From Pseudomonas sp. 10-1B (GTDB taxonomy: Bacteria; Pseudomonadota; Gammaproteobacteria; Pseudomonadales; Pseudomonadaceae): DNA of 33,472 nucleotides. The stretch is taken from contig NZ_JYKS01000038.1 of NCBI RefSeq assembly GCF_000935045.1, positions 1 through 33,472 on the forward strand. The letters are read 5' to 3'. The position numbers and the translations under genes were made by a program. Shown in pieces: positions 1 through 8,936 of this stretch. The notes beneath the pieces were generated by a model. The model searched no databases. It was not told the DNA's origin and was given only the letters and a program-made list of their open reading frames with translations. The first letter of the stretch is position 1. Every line of letters begins with the position of its first letter.

Positions 1-90
1 CCATCGCCGGCAAGCCAGCTCCCACAGGAGAGCATTAGGCCCAAGGTCTGCGGATAACCTTGTGGGAGCTGGCTTACCGGCGATGAGGCC
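1..90. repeat. REP pair (subtype with CGCCGGCAAGCC core)
   Basis: Two REP arms face each other: ATCGCCGGCAAGCCAGCTCC at about 3-22, and its inverted copy at about 60-86, which reads GGGAGCTGGCTTACCGGCG. The arms differ by one base in the shared core (CAAGCC versus TAAGCC). Each arm is itself an imperfect palindrome. This is the typical extragenic repeat of P. putida-group genomes. It lies downstream of suhB and of whatever gene precedes the window. Confidence 0.85.
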
Positions 91-118
91 AGCACAGGCA
101 ATGCAAAACCACCAGGCA

Positions 119-150
119 CAAAAAAGCACCCCGAGGGGTGCTTTTTGTTT
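119..150. terminator. Bidirectional intrinsic terminator downstream of suhB
   Basis: The stem AAAAAGCACCCC / GGGGTGCTTTTT has a 2-nt centre (GA), so it carries T-runs on both strands. It lies 19 bases past the suhB stop codon on the minus strand and can end suhB transcription as well as any transcript entering from the left. Confidence 0.85.
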
Positions 151-165
151 GCCGGCCATTCGCGC

Positions 166-984
166 TTAGCGCTTCATGCTCTCTGGCAGGTGCGGCTGGA
201 TAGCGGTCAGCACGGCCTTGAAGCACTTGATGTTGCCCGCAACGATATGGCCTTTGTCGAGGAAGTCGTGGCCACCGTTGAAGTCGCTCACCAGGCCGCC
301 GGCCTCCTGGATCAGCAGCACGCCGGCCGCCATGTCCCATTCGGACAGGCCCGACTCCCAGAAAGCGTCGAAGCGGCCTGCGGCCACGTAGGCCAGGTCC
401 AGGCTAGCGGAGCCAGCGCGGCGGATGCCGGCGGTCTGGCCAGTCAAGGCGCGGAACATGCCCAGGTAGTTGTCCAGGTCGGCCATCTGGCTGTCACGGA
501 ACGGGAAGCCGGTGCCCAGCAGGGCGCCTTCCAGGCTGGTGCGCGAGCTAACGCGCAGGCGGCGGCCGTTGAGTTGGGCGCCACGGCCACGGCTGGCGGT
601 GAACTCTTCCTGGCGAACCGGGTCGACGATCACGGCATGCTCAAGGCGGCCACGGTATTTGCAGGCGATGCTGACCGCGAAGTGCGGGATGCCACGCAGG
701 AAGTTGGTGGTGCCGTCCAGCGGGTCGATGATCCACAGGTAATCCTTGCCTTCTTCGCCGCTGCCCGCGTGCAGGCCGGTTTCCTCGCCCTGGATGGAGT
801 GGTTCGGGTAGGCCTTGCGCAGGGCGTTGACGATGCTCTGCTCGGCGGCGCGATCGACTTCGGAAACGTAGTCTTTGGCCTCTTTCTCATCGACCTTGAT
901 GCTATCCAGGCGTTCGATGGAGCGGAAAATCAGTTCACTGGCGCTGCGAGCGGCGCGCAGGGCGATATTCAGCATAGGCTGCAT
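166..984 (-). CDS. suhB: Inositol-1-monophosphatase SuhB
   Basis: This 272-residue protein is a full-length Mg-dependent inositol monophosphatase of the FIG superfamily. The metal-binding signature is intact: E67 in GEETG, D87 and D90 in WIIDPLDGTTNF, and D217 in WDMAAG. The family hydrolyses inositol-1-phosphate. In E. coli, SuhB also joins the Nus factors in ribosomal RNA antitermination, and in P. aeruginosa it affects virulence gene expression. Those second roles are known for the family and not visible here. The gene is divergent from trmJ, as in other pseudomonads, and ends at a strong terminator. The start at 984 gives the expected N-terminus MQPMLNIALRAAR. Confidence 0.95.
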   Translation of the reverse strand: MQPMLNIALRAARSASELIFRSIERLDSIKVDEKEAKDYVSEVDRAAEQSIVNALRKAYPNHSIQGEETGLHAGSGEEGKDYLWIIDPLDGTTNFLRGIPHFAVSIACKYRGRLEHAVIVDPVRQEEFTASRGRGAQLNGRRLRVSSRTSLEGALLGTGFPFRDSQMADLDNYLGMFRALTGQTAGIRRAGSASLDLAYVAAGRFDAFWESGLSEWDMAAGVLLIQEAGGLVSDFNGGHDFLDKGHIVAGNIKCFKAVLTAIQPHLPESMKR

Positions 985-1135
985 GGGCGGGTCACCTGGA
1001 GATGTTAAAGAAGAAAGCCGACCATTCTAGCAGAAAACTTTGGCGGCAGAAGTGTCACATTTGCTTTCATGGCGTTACGTCTGTCGGTTCTGTAAGATCG
1101 AAGGCCCTGATTCCTGCATCTGTGAGCACAACACC

Positions 1136-1891
1136 TTGCTGCAAAATATTCGTGTTGTTCTGGTCAATACCAGCCACCCCGGCAACATCGGCGGCGCTGC
1201 GCGTGCCATGAAAAACATGGGCTTGTCGCGTCTGGTGCTGGTGCAGCCGAAAGAGTTTCCCGCCGTGGATGCCAGCGCCCGTGCTTCGGGTGCCGACGAT
1301 GTGCTGGACAACGCCCAGGTAGTCGACAGCCTCGAGCAGGCCCTGGTCGGCTGTAACCTGGTGATGGGTACCAGCGCCCGCGAGCGGAGCATCCCCTGGC
1401 CGCTGATCGGGCCCCGTGAGTGCGGCGCCAAGGCGGTGGAACATGCCATGGGCAGCGAGGAAATCGCCCTGGTGTTCGGCCGCGAACACGCCGGCCTGAC
1501 CAACGAAGAACTGCAGCGATGTCACTTCCACGTGCACATTCCCTCGAACCCCGACTTCAGCTCGCTGAACCTGGCCGCCGCCGTCCAGGTGCTCGCCTAC
1601 GAGGTGCGCATGGCCTGGCTGGCCGCCGGTGAGGCGCCGGGCAAAGTCGAGAAGGTCGACGCCAGTGAGCTGGCGACCATGGACGAAATGGAGCTGTTCT
1701 ACGACCACCTGGAGAAAACCCTGGTGGGTATCGGCTTCCTCGACCCCGAGAAGCCCAAGCACCTGATGCCGCGCCTGCGCCGGCTGTATGGGCGAGTGGC
1801 GGTCGAGCGTTCGGAAATGAGCATTTTGCGCGGCATCCTCACCGAGACCCAGAAAGTGGTCCGGGGCGAGCCGCATAAACGGAAGGACTGA
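1136..1891 (+). CDS. trmJ: tRNA (cytidine/uridine-32-2'-O)-methyltransferase TrmJ
   Basis: This SPOUT-fold methyltransferase 2'-O-methylates position 32 of tRNA anticodon loops using S-adenosylmethionine. The three family motifs are present: NTSHPGNIGGAARAMKNMG near the N-terminus, GREHAGLTNEE in the middle and NPDFSSLNLAAAVQVLAYE toward the end. These form the trefoil-knot cofactor site. The frame is open back to 1040, but the upstream 32 residues are rich in Cys and Trp and unlike the family. TrmJ proteins start right before the Q-N-I-R-V-V-L-V strand, so I place the start at the TTG codon 1136 (251 residues). No strong ribosome site helps decide. The gene sits 4 nt before cysE and is probably co-transcribed with it. 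Confidence 0.88.
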   Translation: MLQNIRVVLVNTSHPGNIGGAARAMKNMGLSRLVLVQPKEFPAVDASARASGADDVLDNAQVVDSLEQALVGCNLVMGTSARERSIPWPLIGPRECGAKAVEHAMGSEEIALVFGREHAGLTNEELQRCHFHVHIPSNPDFSSLNLAAAVQVLAYEVRMAWLAAGEAPGKVEKVDASELATMDEMELFYDHLEKTLVGIGFLDPEKPKHLMPRLRRLYGRVAVERSEMSILRGILTETQKVVRGEPHKRKD

Positions 1892-1895
1892 TCAG

Positions 1896-2681
1896 ATGTT
1901 CGAACGCCTGCGTGAAGATATTCAAAGCGTATTCCATCGTGACCCGGCGGCGCGCAACGCCTTCGAGGTGCTCACCTGCTACCCGGGCATGCATGCCATC
2001 TGGCTGCACCGCCTGGGCCATGCCCTGTGGAAGCGTGATTTCAAGTGGCTGGCCCGCCTGGTATCGAACTTCGGCCGCTGGCTGACCGGTATCGAGATCC
2101 ACCCCGGCGCCACCATCGGCCGGCGCTTCTTCATTGACCACGGCATGGGCATCGTCATTGGCGAAACCGCCGAGATCGGCGACGACGTCACCCTGTACCA
2201 GGGCGTGACCCTGGGCGGTACCAGCTGGAACAAAGGCAAGCGCCACCCCACCCTGGAAAACGGCGTGGTGGTTGGGGCGGGGGCCAAGGTGCTGGGCCCG
2301 TTCACCGTCGGCGCCGGGGCCAAGATCGGCTCCAACGCGGTGGTAACAAAGGCGGTGCCGGCCGGTGCCACGGCGGTGGGTATTCCTGGGCGGATCATCG
2401 TCAAGACTGAAGACAGCGAAGTCGAGGCCAAGCGCAAGGCCATGGCCGAGAAGATCGGTTTCGACGCCTACGGTGTCAGTGGTGACATGCCCGACCCGGT
2501 TGCGCGGGCCATCGGCCAGATGCTCGACCACCTGCAGGCCGTCGACGAGCGGTTGGAGGGTATGTGTGGCGCGCTGACCAAGATGGGCAGTGACTACTGT
2601 GCCAAGGAGCTGCCGGCCTTGCCGGAAGACGACTTCACCGAGGTTGCCCAGGCCGCCCAGCGCGACACTCAGTCGCATTGA
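1896..2681 (+). CDS. cysE: Serine O-acetyltransferase CysE
   Basis: This 261-residue protein transfers acetyl from acetyl-CoA to serine, giving O-acetylserine, the direct precursor of cysteine. The left-handed beta-helix of hexapeptide repeats runs from about residue 68 to 165. It contains the active-site segment DHGMGIVIGE (H82) and the RHP histidine (H117). The beta-helix begins much earlier than in E. coli CysE, so this is the short N-terminal form, and it carries a helical tail of roughly 90 residues. It starts 4 nt after trmJ and lies about 180 nt upstream of iscR. A cysE gene next to the isc operon is well known from Azotobacter and Pseudomonas; it likely supplies cysteine for IscS. Confidence 0.95.
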   Translation: MFERLREDIQSVFHRDPAARNAFEVLTCYPGMHAIWLHRLGHALWKRDFKWLARLVSNFGRWLTGIEIHPGATIGRRFFIDHGMGIVIGETAEIGDDVTLYQGVTLGGTSWNKGKRHPTLENGVVVGAGAKVLGPFTVGAGAKIGSNAVVTKAVPAGATAVGIPGRIIVKTEDSEVEAKRKAMAEKIGFDAYGVSGDMPDPVARAIGQMLDHLQAVDERLEGMCGALTKMGSDYCAKELPALPEDDFTEVAQAAQRDTQSH

Positions 2682-2766
2682 TTGCGCCGTGCTGAAATCA
2701 TAGTGACATACGGGGCGTGTGCTCACGCCCCTCGTCTGCTACAATCGCGCCCGCCTCCCCGATGCA

Positions 2767-2791
2767 AAGCCCGACTAAAGCACTAGGTCTA
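2767..2791 (+). promoter_or_regulatory. Candidate upstream IscR operator (weaker)
   Basis: Around GACT at 2773-2776, 16 of 25 positions fit the Type 1 IscR consensus known from E. coli (ATASYYGACTRWWWYAGTCRRSTAT), counted by eye. It directly abuts the stronger site at 2792-2816. Tandem IscR sites upstream of iscR are known in E. coli. This copy is only a weak match. Confidence 0.4.
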
Positions 2792-2816
2792 ATAGTTGAC
2801 TTAAATGCTCGGGAAT
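2792..2816 (+). promoter_or_regulatory. IscR Type 1 operator
   Basis: The site ATAGTTGACTTAAATG... fits 21 of 25 positions of the Type 1 IscR consensus by my count. It covers the -35 element of the predicted iscR promoter. This placement implies autorepression of the operon by [2Fe-2S]-IscR, as established in E. coli. Confidence 0.75.
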
Positions 2817-2824
2817 CGCATACT
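2796..2824 (+). promoter_or_regulatory. Predicted sigma70 promoter of the isc operon
   Basis: The -35 TTGACT (2796-2801) is followed by a 17-nt spacer and the -10 CATACT (2819-2824). Transcription would start near 2831, about 30 nt before the iscR ATG. The -35 lies inside the better IscR site. This was read by eye and no transcript data are available. Confidence 0.65.
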
Positions 2825-2861
2825 CGCACACATCCTGTAACTCCCGTGGTACCCAATAGCC

Positions 2862-3353
2862 ATGCGACTGACTACCAAAGGCCGATACGCCGTGACTGCC
2901 ATGCTCGACCTGGCGTTGCACGCGCAGCATGGGCCGGTGTCTTTGGCCGATATTTCCGAGCGCCAGGGCATTTCCCTCTCTTATCTGGAGCAGCTGTTCG
3001 CCAAGCTGCGCCGCAGCAGCCTGGTCTCCAGCGTGCGTGGTCCAGGTGGTGGCTACCAGCTGTCGCGGGGCATGGAAACCATCCAGGTGGCCCAGGTCAT
3101 CGACGCGGTCAACGAGTCGGTCGATGCCACCCGTTGCCAGGGCCTCGGGGACTGCCATGCCGGTGACACCTGCCTGACCCACCACCTGTGGTGCGACCTC
3201 AGCCAGCAGATCCATGAATTCCTCAGCGGCATCAGCCTGGCCGACCTCGTCATGCGCCGTGAGGTGCAGGAAGTCGCCCAGCGCCAGGACTTGCGCCGTG
3301 TCGCCGGCCGAGCCGCCCAGTTGGACAAGATTGAGACGTCCGCCGTCGACTGA
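2862..3353 (+). CDS. iscR: Fe-S cluster-sensing transcription regulator IscR
   Basis: This Rrf2-family regulator (163 residues) has an N-terminal winged helix (MRLTTKGRYAVTAMLDLA) and the cluster ligands C92, C98, C104 and H107, at the same numbering as in E. coli IscR. With a [2Fe-2S] cluster it represses the isc operon; the apo form regulates other (Type 2) sites. It heads the operon, 47 nt before iscS, and has IscR-type operators over its own promoter, consistent with negative feedback by cluster supply. No residue of the sensing set is missing. Confidence 0.97.
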   Translation: MRLTTKGRYAVTAMLDLALHAQHGPVSLADISERQGISLSYLEQLFAKLRRSSLVSSVRGPGGGYQLSRGMETIQVAQVIDAVNESVDATRCQGLGDCHAGDTCLTHHLWCDLSQQIHEFLSGISLADLVMRREVQEVAQRQDLRRVAGRAAQLDKIETSAVD

Positions 3354-3400
3354 TCCCGCTGGGAACGACGAGCGACGCCACCGCCTGATAGGAGAGACAA

Positions 3401-4615
3401 ATGAAGTTGCCGATCTACCTCGATTACTCCGCGACCACCCCGGTCGACCCACGTGTGGCCCAGAAGATGGCCGACTGCCTGCTGGTCGACGGGAACTTCG
3501 GTAACCCGGCTTCGCGCTCCCACGTCTTCGGCTGGAAGGCCGAGGAAGCGGTCGAGAACGGCCGTCGCCAGGTTGCCGAACTGATCAACGCCGATCCGCG
3601 CGAAATCGTCTGGACCAGCGGTGCCACCGAGTCCGACAACCTCGCACTCAAAGGTGTCGCGCACTTCTATCAGACCAAGGGCAAGCACATCATCACCTCC
3701 AAGATCGAGCACAAGGCGGTTCTGGATACCGCTCGCCAGCTGGAGCGTGAAGGTTTCGAAGTCACCTACCTCGAGCCCGGCGCAGACGGCATCGTCACCC
3801 CGGCCATGGTCGAGGCGGCGCTGCGCGACGACACCATCCTGGTCTCGCTGATGCACGTCAACAATGAAGTCGGCTCGATCAACGACATCGCCGCCATCGG
3901 TGAACTGACCCGTTCGCGCGGCGTACTGTTCCACGTCGACGCCGCCCAGTCGGCCGGCAAGGTCGAAATCGACCTGCAAAAGCTCAAAGTCGACCTGATG
4001 TCGTTCTCGGCACACAAGGTCTACGGCCCCAAAGGCATCGGCGCGCTGTACGTCAGCCGCAAGCCGCGGGTACGCCTGGAAGCCATCATTCACGGCGGTG
4101 GCCATGAGCGCGGCATGCGTTCGGGCACCCTGCCGACCCACCAGATCGTCGGCATGGGCGAAGCCTTCGCCATCGCCAAGCAGGAAATGGCCGCTGAAAA
4201 CGTGCGCATCAAAGCCCTGAGCGACCGCTTCTTCAAGCAGGTCTCTGGCCTCGAGGAACTGTACGTCAACGGCAGCCAGACCGCCCGCGTGCCGCACAAC
4301 CTGAACCTGAGCTTCAACTACGTCGAAGGCGAATCGCTGCTGATGTCGCTGAAGGACATCGCCGTATCGTCCGGTTCGGCATGCACCTCCGCATCGCTCG
4401 AGCCGTCGTACGTACTGCGCGCTCTGGGCCGCAACGACGAGCTGGCGCACAGCTCGATCCGCTTCTCCTTCGGCCGCTTCACCACCGAAGAAGAAGTCGA
4501 CTACGCCGCGCAGAAGGTCTGCGAGGCCGTAAACAAACTGCGTGAGCTGTCGCCGCTGTGGGACATGTACAAAGACGGCGTTGACATCTCCAAGATCGAG
4601 TGGGCCGCCCACTAA
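3401..4615 (+). CDS. iscS: Cysteine desulfurase IscS
   Basis: This 404-residue PLP enzyme removes sulfur from cysteine, makes alanine, and holds the sulfur as a persulfide for IscU and for tRNA thiolation. The PLP lysine K206 lies in SFSAHKVYGPKG. The persulfide cysteine C328 lies in SSGSACTSASLEPSYVL. Both positions match E. coli IscS, which has the same length. A good ribosome site (AGGAGA) precedes the ATG. It is the second gene of the isc operon; the cysteine it uses depends on the upstream cysE product. Confidence 0.98.
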   Translation: MKLPIYLDYSATTPVDPRVAQKMADCLLVDGNFGNPASRSHVFGWKAEEAVENGRRQVAELINADPREIVWTSGATESDNLALKGVAHFYQTKGKHIITSKIEHKAVLDTARQLEREGFEVTYLEPGADGIVTPAMVEAALRDDTILVSLMHVNNEVGSINDIAAIGELTRSRGVLFHVDAAQSAGKVEIDLQKLKVDLMSFSAHKVYGPKGIGALYVSRKPRVRLEAIIHGGGHERGMRSGTLPTHQIVGMGEAFAIAKQEMAAENVRIKALSDRFFKQVSGLEELYVNGSQTARVPHNLNLSFNYVEGESLLMSLKDIAVSSGSACTSASLEPSYVLRALGRNDELAHSSIRFSFGRFTTEEEVDYAAQKVCEAVNKLRELSPLWDMYKDGVDISKIEWAAH

Positions 4616-4661
4616 GCAGTCGCCGGCAAGAGCGGCTCCCTGATGAGGAAGGAATTGCACC

Positions 4662-5048
4662 ATGGCATACAGTGAAAAGGTCATCGACCACTACGAAAAC
4701 CCACGCAACGTCGGCAAGATGAATGCCGAGGACCCGGATGTCGGTACCGGCATGGTCGGCGCCCCGGCGTGCGGTGACGTGATGCGTCTGCAAATCAAGG
4801 TCAACGAGCAGGGCGTTATCGAAGACGCCAAGTTCAAGACCTACGGCTGCGGTTCGGCCATCGCTTCCAGCTCCCTCGCCACCGAGTGGATGAAGGGCAA
4901 GACCCTGGACGAAGCCGAAACCATCAAGAACACCCAGCTGGCCGAAGAACTGGCGTTGCCGCCGGTCAAGATCCACTGCTCGGTACTCGCCGAAGATGCC
5001 ATCAAGGCAGCCGTACGCGATTACAAGCAGAAGAAAGGCTTGATCTAA
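4662..5048 (+). CDS. iscU: Fe-S cluster assembly scaffold IscU
   Basis: This 128-residue scaffold builds [2Fe-2S] clusters from iron and IscS-derived sulfur. All ligands are present: C37, D39, C63, H105 and C106. The LPPVK motif (residues 99-103), which HscA recognises, is intact. The start is supported by AGGAAGGAA upstream. The 46-nt gap after iscS contains a short REP-like sequence, but the gene itself is typical. The next gene, iscA, is 28 nt downstream. Confidence 0.98.
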   Translation: MAYSEKVIDHYENPRNVGKMNAEDPDVGTGMVGAPACGDVMRLQIKVNEQGVIEDAKFKTYGCGSAIASSSLATEWMKGKTLDEAETIKNTQLAEELALPPVKIHCSVLAEDAIKAAVRDYKQKKGLI

Positions 5049-5076
5049 GTCGCCTGTTGCAAGGTAAGGAGTCCTG

Positions 5077-5400
5077 ATGGCTATCAGCATGACAGAAGCC
5101 GCCGCCAACCACATTCGCCGCTCCCTCGACGGGCGCGGCAAAGGTGAGGGCATTCGCCTGGGCGTGCGCACCACCGGTTGCTCGGGCCTGGCCTACGTGC
5201 TGGAGTTCGTCGACGAGCTGGCGGACGAAGACCAGGTGTTCGAGAACCATGGCGTAAAGGTGATCATCGATCCCAAGAGCCTGGTCTACCTCGACGGCAC
5301 CGAGCTGGACTTCGTCAAGGAAGGGTTGAACGAAGGCTTCAAGTTCAACAACCCCAACGTGCGCGGTGAGTGTGGCTGCGGCGAAAGCTTCAACGTTTGA
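5077..5400 (+). CDS. iscA: A-type Fe-S carrier protein IscA
   Basis: This 107-residue A-type carrier moves clusters, or iron, from the scaffold to targets, in particular [4Fe-4S] proteins. The three family cysteines are present: C35 in the TTGCSGLAY segment, and C99 and C101 in ECGCGESF at the C-terminus. AAGGTAAGGAG lies just before the ATG. It is placed between iscU and hscB as in other proteobacterial isc operons. RlmN and IspG, encoded downstream in this window, are plausible clients; that is inference. Confidence 0.97.
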   Translation: MAISMTEAAANHIRRSLDGRGKGEGIRLGVRTTGCSGLAYVLEFVDELADEDQVFENHGVKVIIDPKSLVYLDGTELDFVKEGLNEGFKFNNPNVRGECGCGESFNV

Positions 5401-5408
5401 GGCTGGCT

Positions 5409-5930
5409 GTGGGTACTCCTTGTCATTTCGCATTGTTTGACCTCCAGCCAAGCTTCCGCCTGGACCTCGACAAGCTGGCCACTCGCTATCGCGAGCTGGC
5501 CCGCGAAGTCCATCCCGACCGCTTTGCCGACGCTTCCGAGCGCGAGCAGCGTGTAGCGCTGGAAAAGTCCGCGGCCCTCAACGACGCCTACCAGACCCTG
5601 CGCAGTGCGCCGCGCCGAGCCCGCTACCTGCTGGCCATCAGCGGCCATGAAGTGCCCCAGGAAGTCACGGTCCATGACCCCGACTTCCTGTTGCAGCAGA
5701 TGCAGTGGCGTGAAGAGCTCGAAGAGCTGCAGGACGAAGCCGACCTTGATGGTGTCGGTGTGTTCAAGAAGCGCCTGAAGGCTGCCCAGGACACGCTGAA
5801 CGAGGACTTTGCTGCCTGCTGGGATGCCCCAGGCGAGCGCGACAAGGCCGAACGGCTGATGCGCCGCATGCAGTTCCTCGACAAGCTCGCCCAAGAAGTG
5901 CGCCAACTGGAAGAGCGCCTCGACGATTAA
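5409..5930 (+). CDS. hscB: Co-chaperone HscB (Hsc20)
   Basis: This J-domain protein delivers IscU to HscA and stimulates its ATPase. The HPD motif is at residues 35-37 in AREVHPDRF, and a C-terminal three-helix domain for IscU binding follows. I place the start at GTG 5409, giving MGTPCHFALFDL and 173 residues, the usual family length. The frame is open back to 5370, but that would overlap iscA and add an arginine-rich stretch not found in the family. It lies 8 nt after iscA. Confidence 0.94.
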   Translation: MGTPCHFALFDLQPSFRLDLDKLATRYRELAREVHPDRFADASEREQRVALEKSAALNDAYQTLRSAPRRARYLLAISGHEVPQEVTVHDPDFLLQQMQWREELEELQDEADLDGVGVFKKRLKAAQDTLNEDFAACWDAPGERDKAERLMRRMQFLDKLAQEVRQLEERLDD

Positions 5931-5972
5931 CCCGGTGTCGCCCGTGATGGCACCTAAGGTATTCAGATAAGC

Positions 5973-7835
<1,863 letters not shown>

Positions 7836-7838
7836 TCG

Positions 7839-8180
7839 ATGCCGCTGGTGACATTCCTGCCGCATGAGAAGTTCTGCCCCGAAGGGCTGACCGTGGAGGT
7901 GCCGACCGGGACCAACATCCTGGAGCTGGCCCACGACCATCACATCGAGATGGAAAGCGCCTGCGGCGGCGTCAAGGCCTGCACCACCTGCCACTGCATC
8001 GTGCGCAAGGGCTTCGACTCGCTGGAAGAAGCCGACGAGCTGGAAGAGGACATGCTGGACAAGGCCTGGGGCCTGGAGGCTCAATCGCGCCTCGGCTGCC
8101 AGGTGTTTGTCGGTGACGAGGACCTGGTCATCGAGATTCCCAAGTATTCGCTCAACCACGCCGCCGAAGCGCCGCACTGA
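7839..8180 (+). CDS. fdx: ISC-type [2Fe-2S] ferredoxin
   Basis: This 113-residue adrenodoxin-like ferredoxin supplies electrons for cluster assembly on IscU. The four ligands C42, C48, C51 and C87 show the C-X5-C-X2-C-X35-C spacing of the family. A further Cys (C45-53 region: ACTTCHC) is also common in bacterial Fdx. The protein is acidic, as expected for an electron donor. It lies 3 nt after hscA and 10 nt before iscX. Confidence 0.96.
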   Translation: MPLVTFLPHEKFCPEGLTVEVPTGTNILELAHDHHIEMESACGGVKACTTCHCIVRKGFDSLEEADELEEDMLDKAWGLEAQSRLGCQVFVGDEDLVIEIPKYSLNHAAEAPH

Positions 8181-8190
8181 GGTTTGCCCC

Positions 8191-8391
8191 ATGAGCCTGA
8201 AATGGATTGATGTACTTGAGATCGCCATTCAGCTTGCAGAAAGCAAGCCGGACGTCGATCCTCGTTATGTGAATTTCGTCGATCTGCACCGCTGGGTGCT
8301 GGCCTTGCCAGAATTCAGCGACGATCCGTCACGCGGCGGTGAGAAAGTGCTCGAGGCCATCCAGGCGGCCTGGATCGAAGAAGCCGACTGA
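8191..8391 (+). CDS. iscX: Fe-S cluster assembly accessory protein IscX
   Basis: This small acidic protein (66 residues) is the conserved last member of the isc operon. It binds IscS and iron and modulates cluster assembly (YfhJ/CyaY-like role in E. coli). The sequence MSLKWIDVLEIAIQL followed by DLHRWVLALPEF is typical. The open frame extends upstream to 8107 inside fdx, but the ATG at 8191 gives the family length and follows a GAGG motif. A terminator-like hairpin lies 30 nt downstream. Confidence 0.95.
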   Translation: MSLKWIDVLEIAIQLAESKPDVDPRYVNFVDLHRWVLALPEFSDDPSRGGEKVLEAIQAAWIEEAD

Positions 8392-8421
8392 ACGCATCCT
8401 GCAGGTTAGGCAATCCCCTGG

Positions 8422-8452
8422 AACCCGCGTATAATTCGCGGGTTTAATTTTT
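8422..8452 (+). terminator. Terminator of the isc operon overlapping an ndk -10 box
   Basis: The 8-bp stem AACCCGCG (8422-8429) / CGCGGGTT (8437-8444) is followed by TAATTTTT, a good intrinsic terminator. Its 7-nt loop is TATAATT, a perfect -10 hexamer at 8430-8435. It can therefore end the isc transcript and also be part of a promoter for ndk, whose ATG is 45 nt downstream. No clear -35 was found 16-18 nt upstream (the best is TTAGGC at 8406). Confidence 0.7.
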
Positions 8453-8480
8453 CGCAACACTCATTTTTCTGGAGTTTTCC

Positions 8481-8912
8481 ATGGCTGTTCAACGTACTTT
8501 CTCCATCATCAAGCCTGACGCCGTTGCCAAGAACGTCATCGGCGAGATCACCACTCGTTTCGAGAAAGCCGGCCTGCGCGTCGTCGCTTCGAAAATGAAG
8601 CAACTGTCCAAAGCCGAAGCCGAAGGCTTCTACGCCGAGCACAAAGAGCGCGGCTTCTTCGCTGACCTGGTTGCCTTCATGACTTCCGGTCCGGTCATCG
8701 TTCAGGTTCTGGAAGGCGAAAACGCCGTTCTGGCCAACCGCGAGCTGATGGGCGCCACCAACCCGAAAGAAGCTGCTGCCGGCACCATCCGTGCTGACTT
8801 CGCCGTTTCCATCGACGAAAACGCTGTTCACGGTTCCGACTCGGAAGCTTCGGCTGCCCGCGAAATCGCTTACTTCTTCTCCGCTACCGAGCTGTGCGAC
8901 CGCATTCGCTAA
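8481..8912 (+). CDS. ndk: Nucleoside diphosphate kinase
   Basis: This 143-residue enzyme moves the gamma phosphate of ATP to other (d)NDPs through a phosphohistidine. The catalytic histidine H117 is in NAVHGSDS, and the N-terminal segment FSIIKPDAVAKNVIG is canonical. The start is preceded by TGGAG. Codon use is very biased, as expected for an abundant protein. It follows the isc operon terminator and precedes rlmN by 24 nt. The isc-ndk adjacency is conserved in Azotobacter and Pseudomonas. Confidence 0.97.
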   Translation: MAVQRTFSIIKPDAVAKNVIGEITTRFEKAGLRVVASKMKQLSKAEAEGFYAEHKERGFFADLVAFMTSGPVIVQVLEGENAVLANRELMGATNPKEAAAGTIRADFAVSIDENAVHGSDSEASAAREIAYFFSATELCDRIR

Positions 8913-8936
8913 GCGAAGCAGGTCTTGGGTGATTCC

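Noticed and set aside
1040..1135. N-terminal extension of trmJ beginning at 1040
   Set aside because: The extra 32 residues are Cys/Trp-rich and the family begins just before QNIRVVLVNTSHPGN. I moved the start to 1136.
3053..4684. A 543-codon minus-strand frame opposite iscR and iscS
   Set aside because: IscR and IscS are complete, with all active-site residues, on the other strand. The antisense frame is compositional.
5370..5408. N-terminal extension of hscB overlapping iscA
   Set aside because: It adds an Arg/Leu-rich stretch (WLRRKLQRLRLA) absent from the family, and the GTG at 5409 gives the normal 173 residues.
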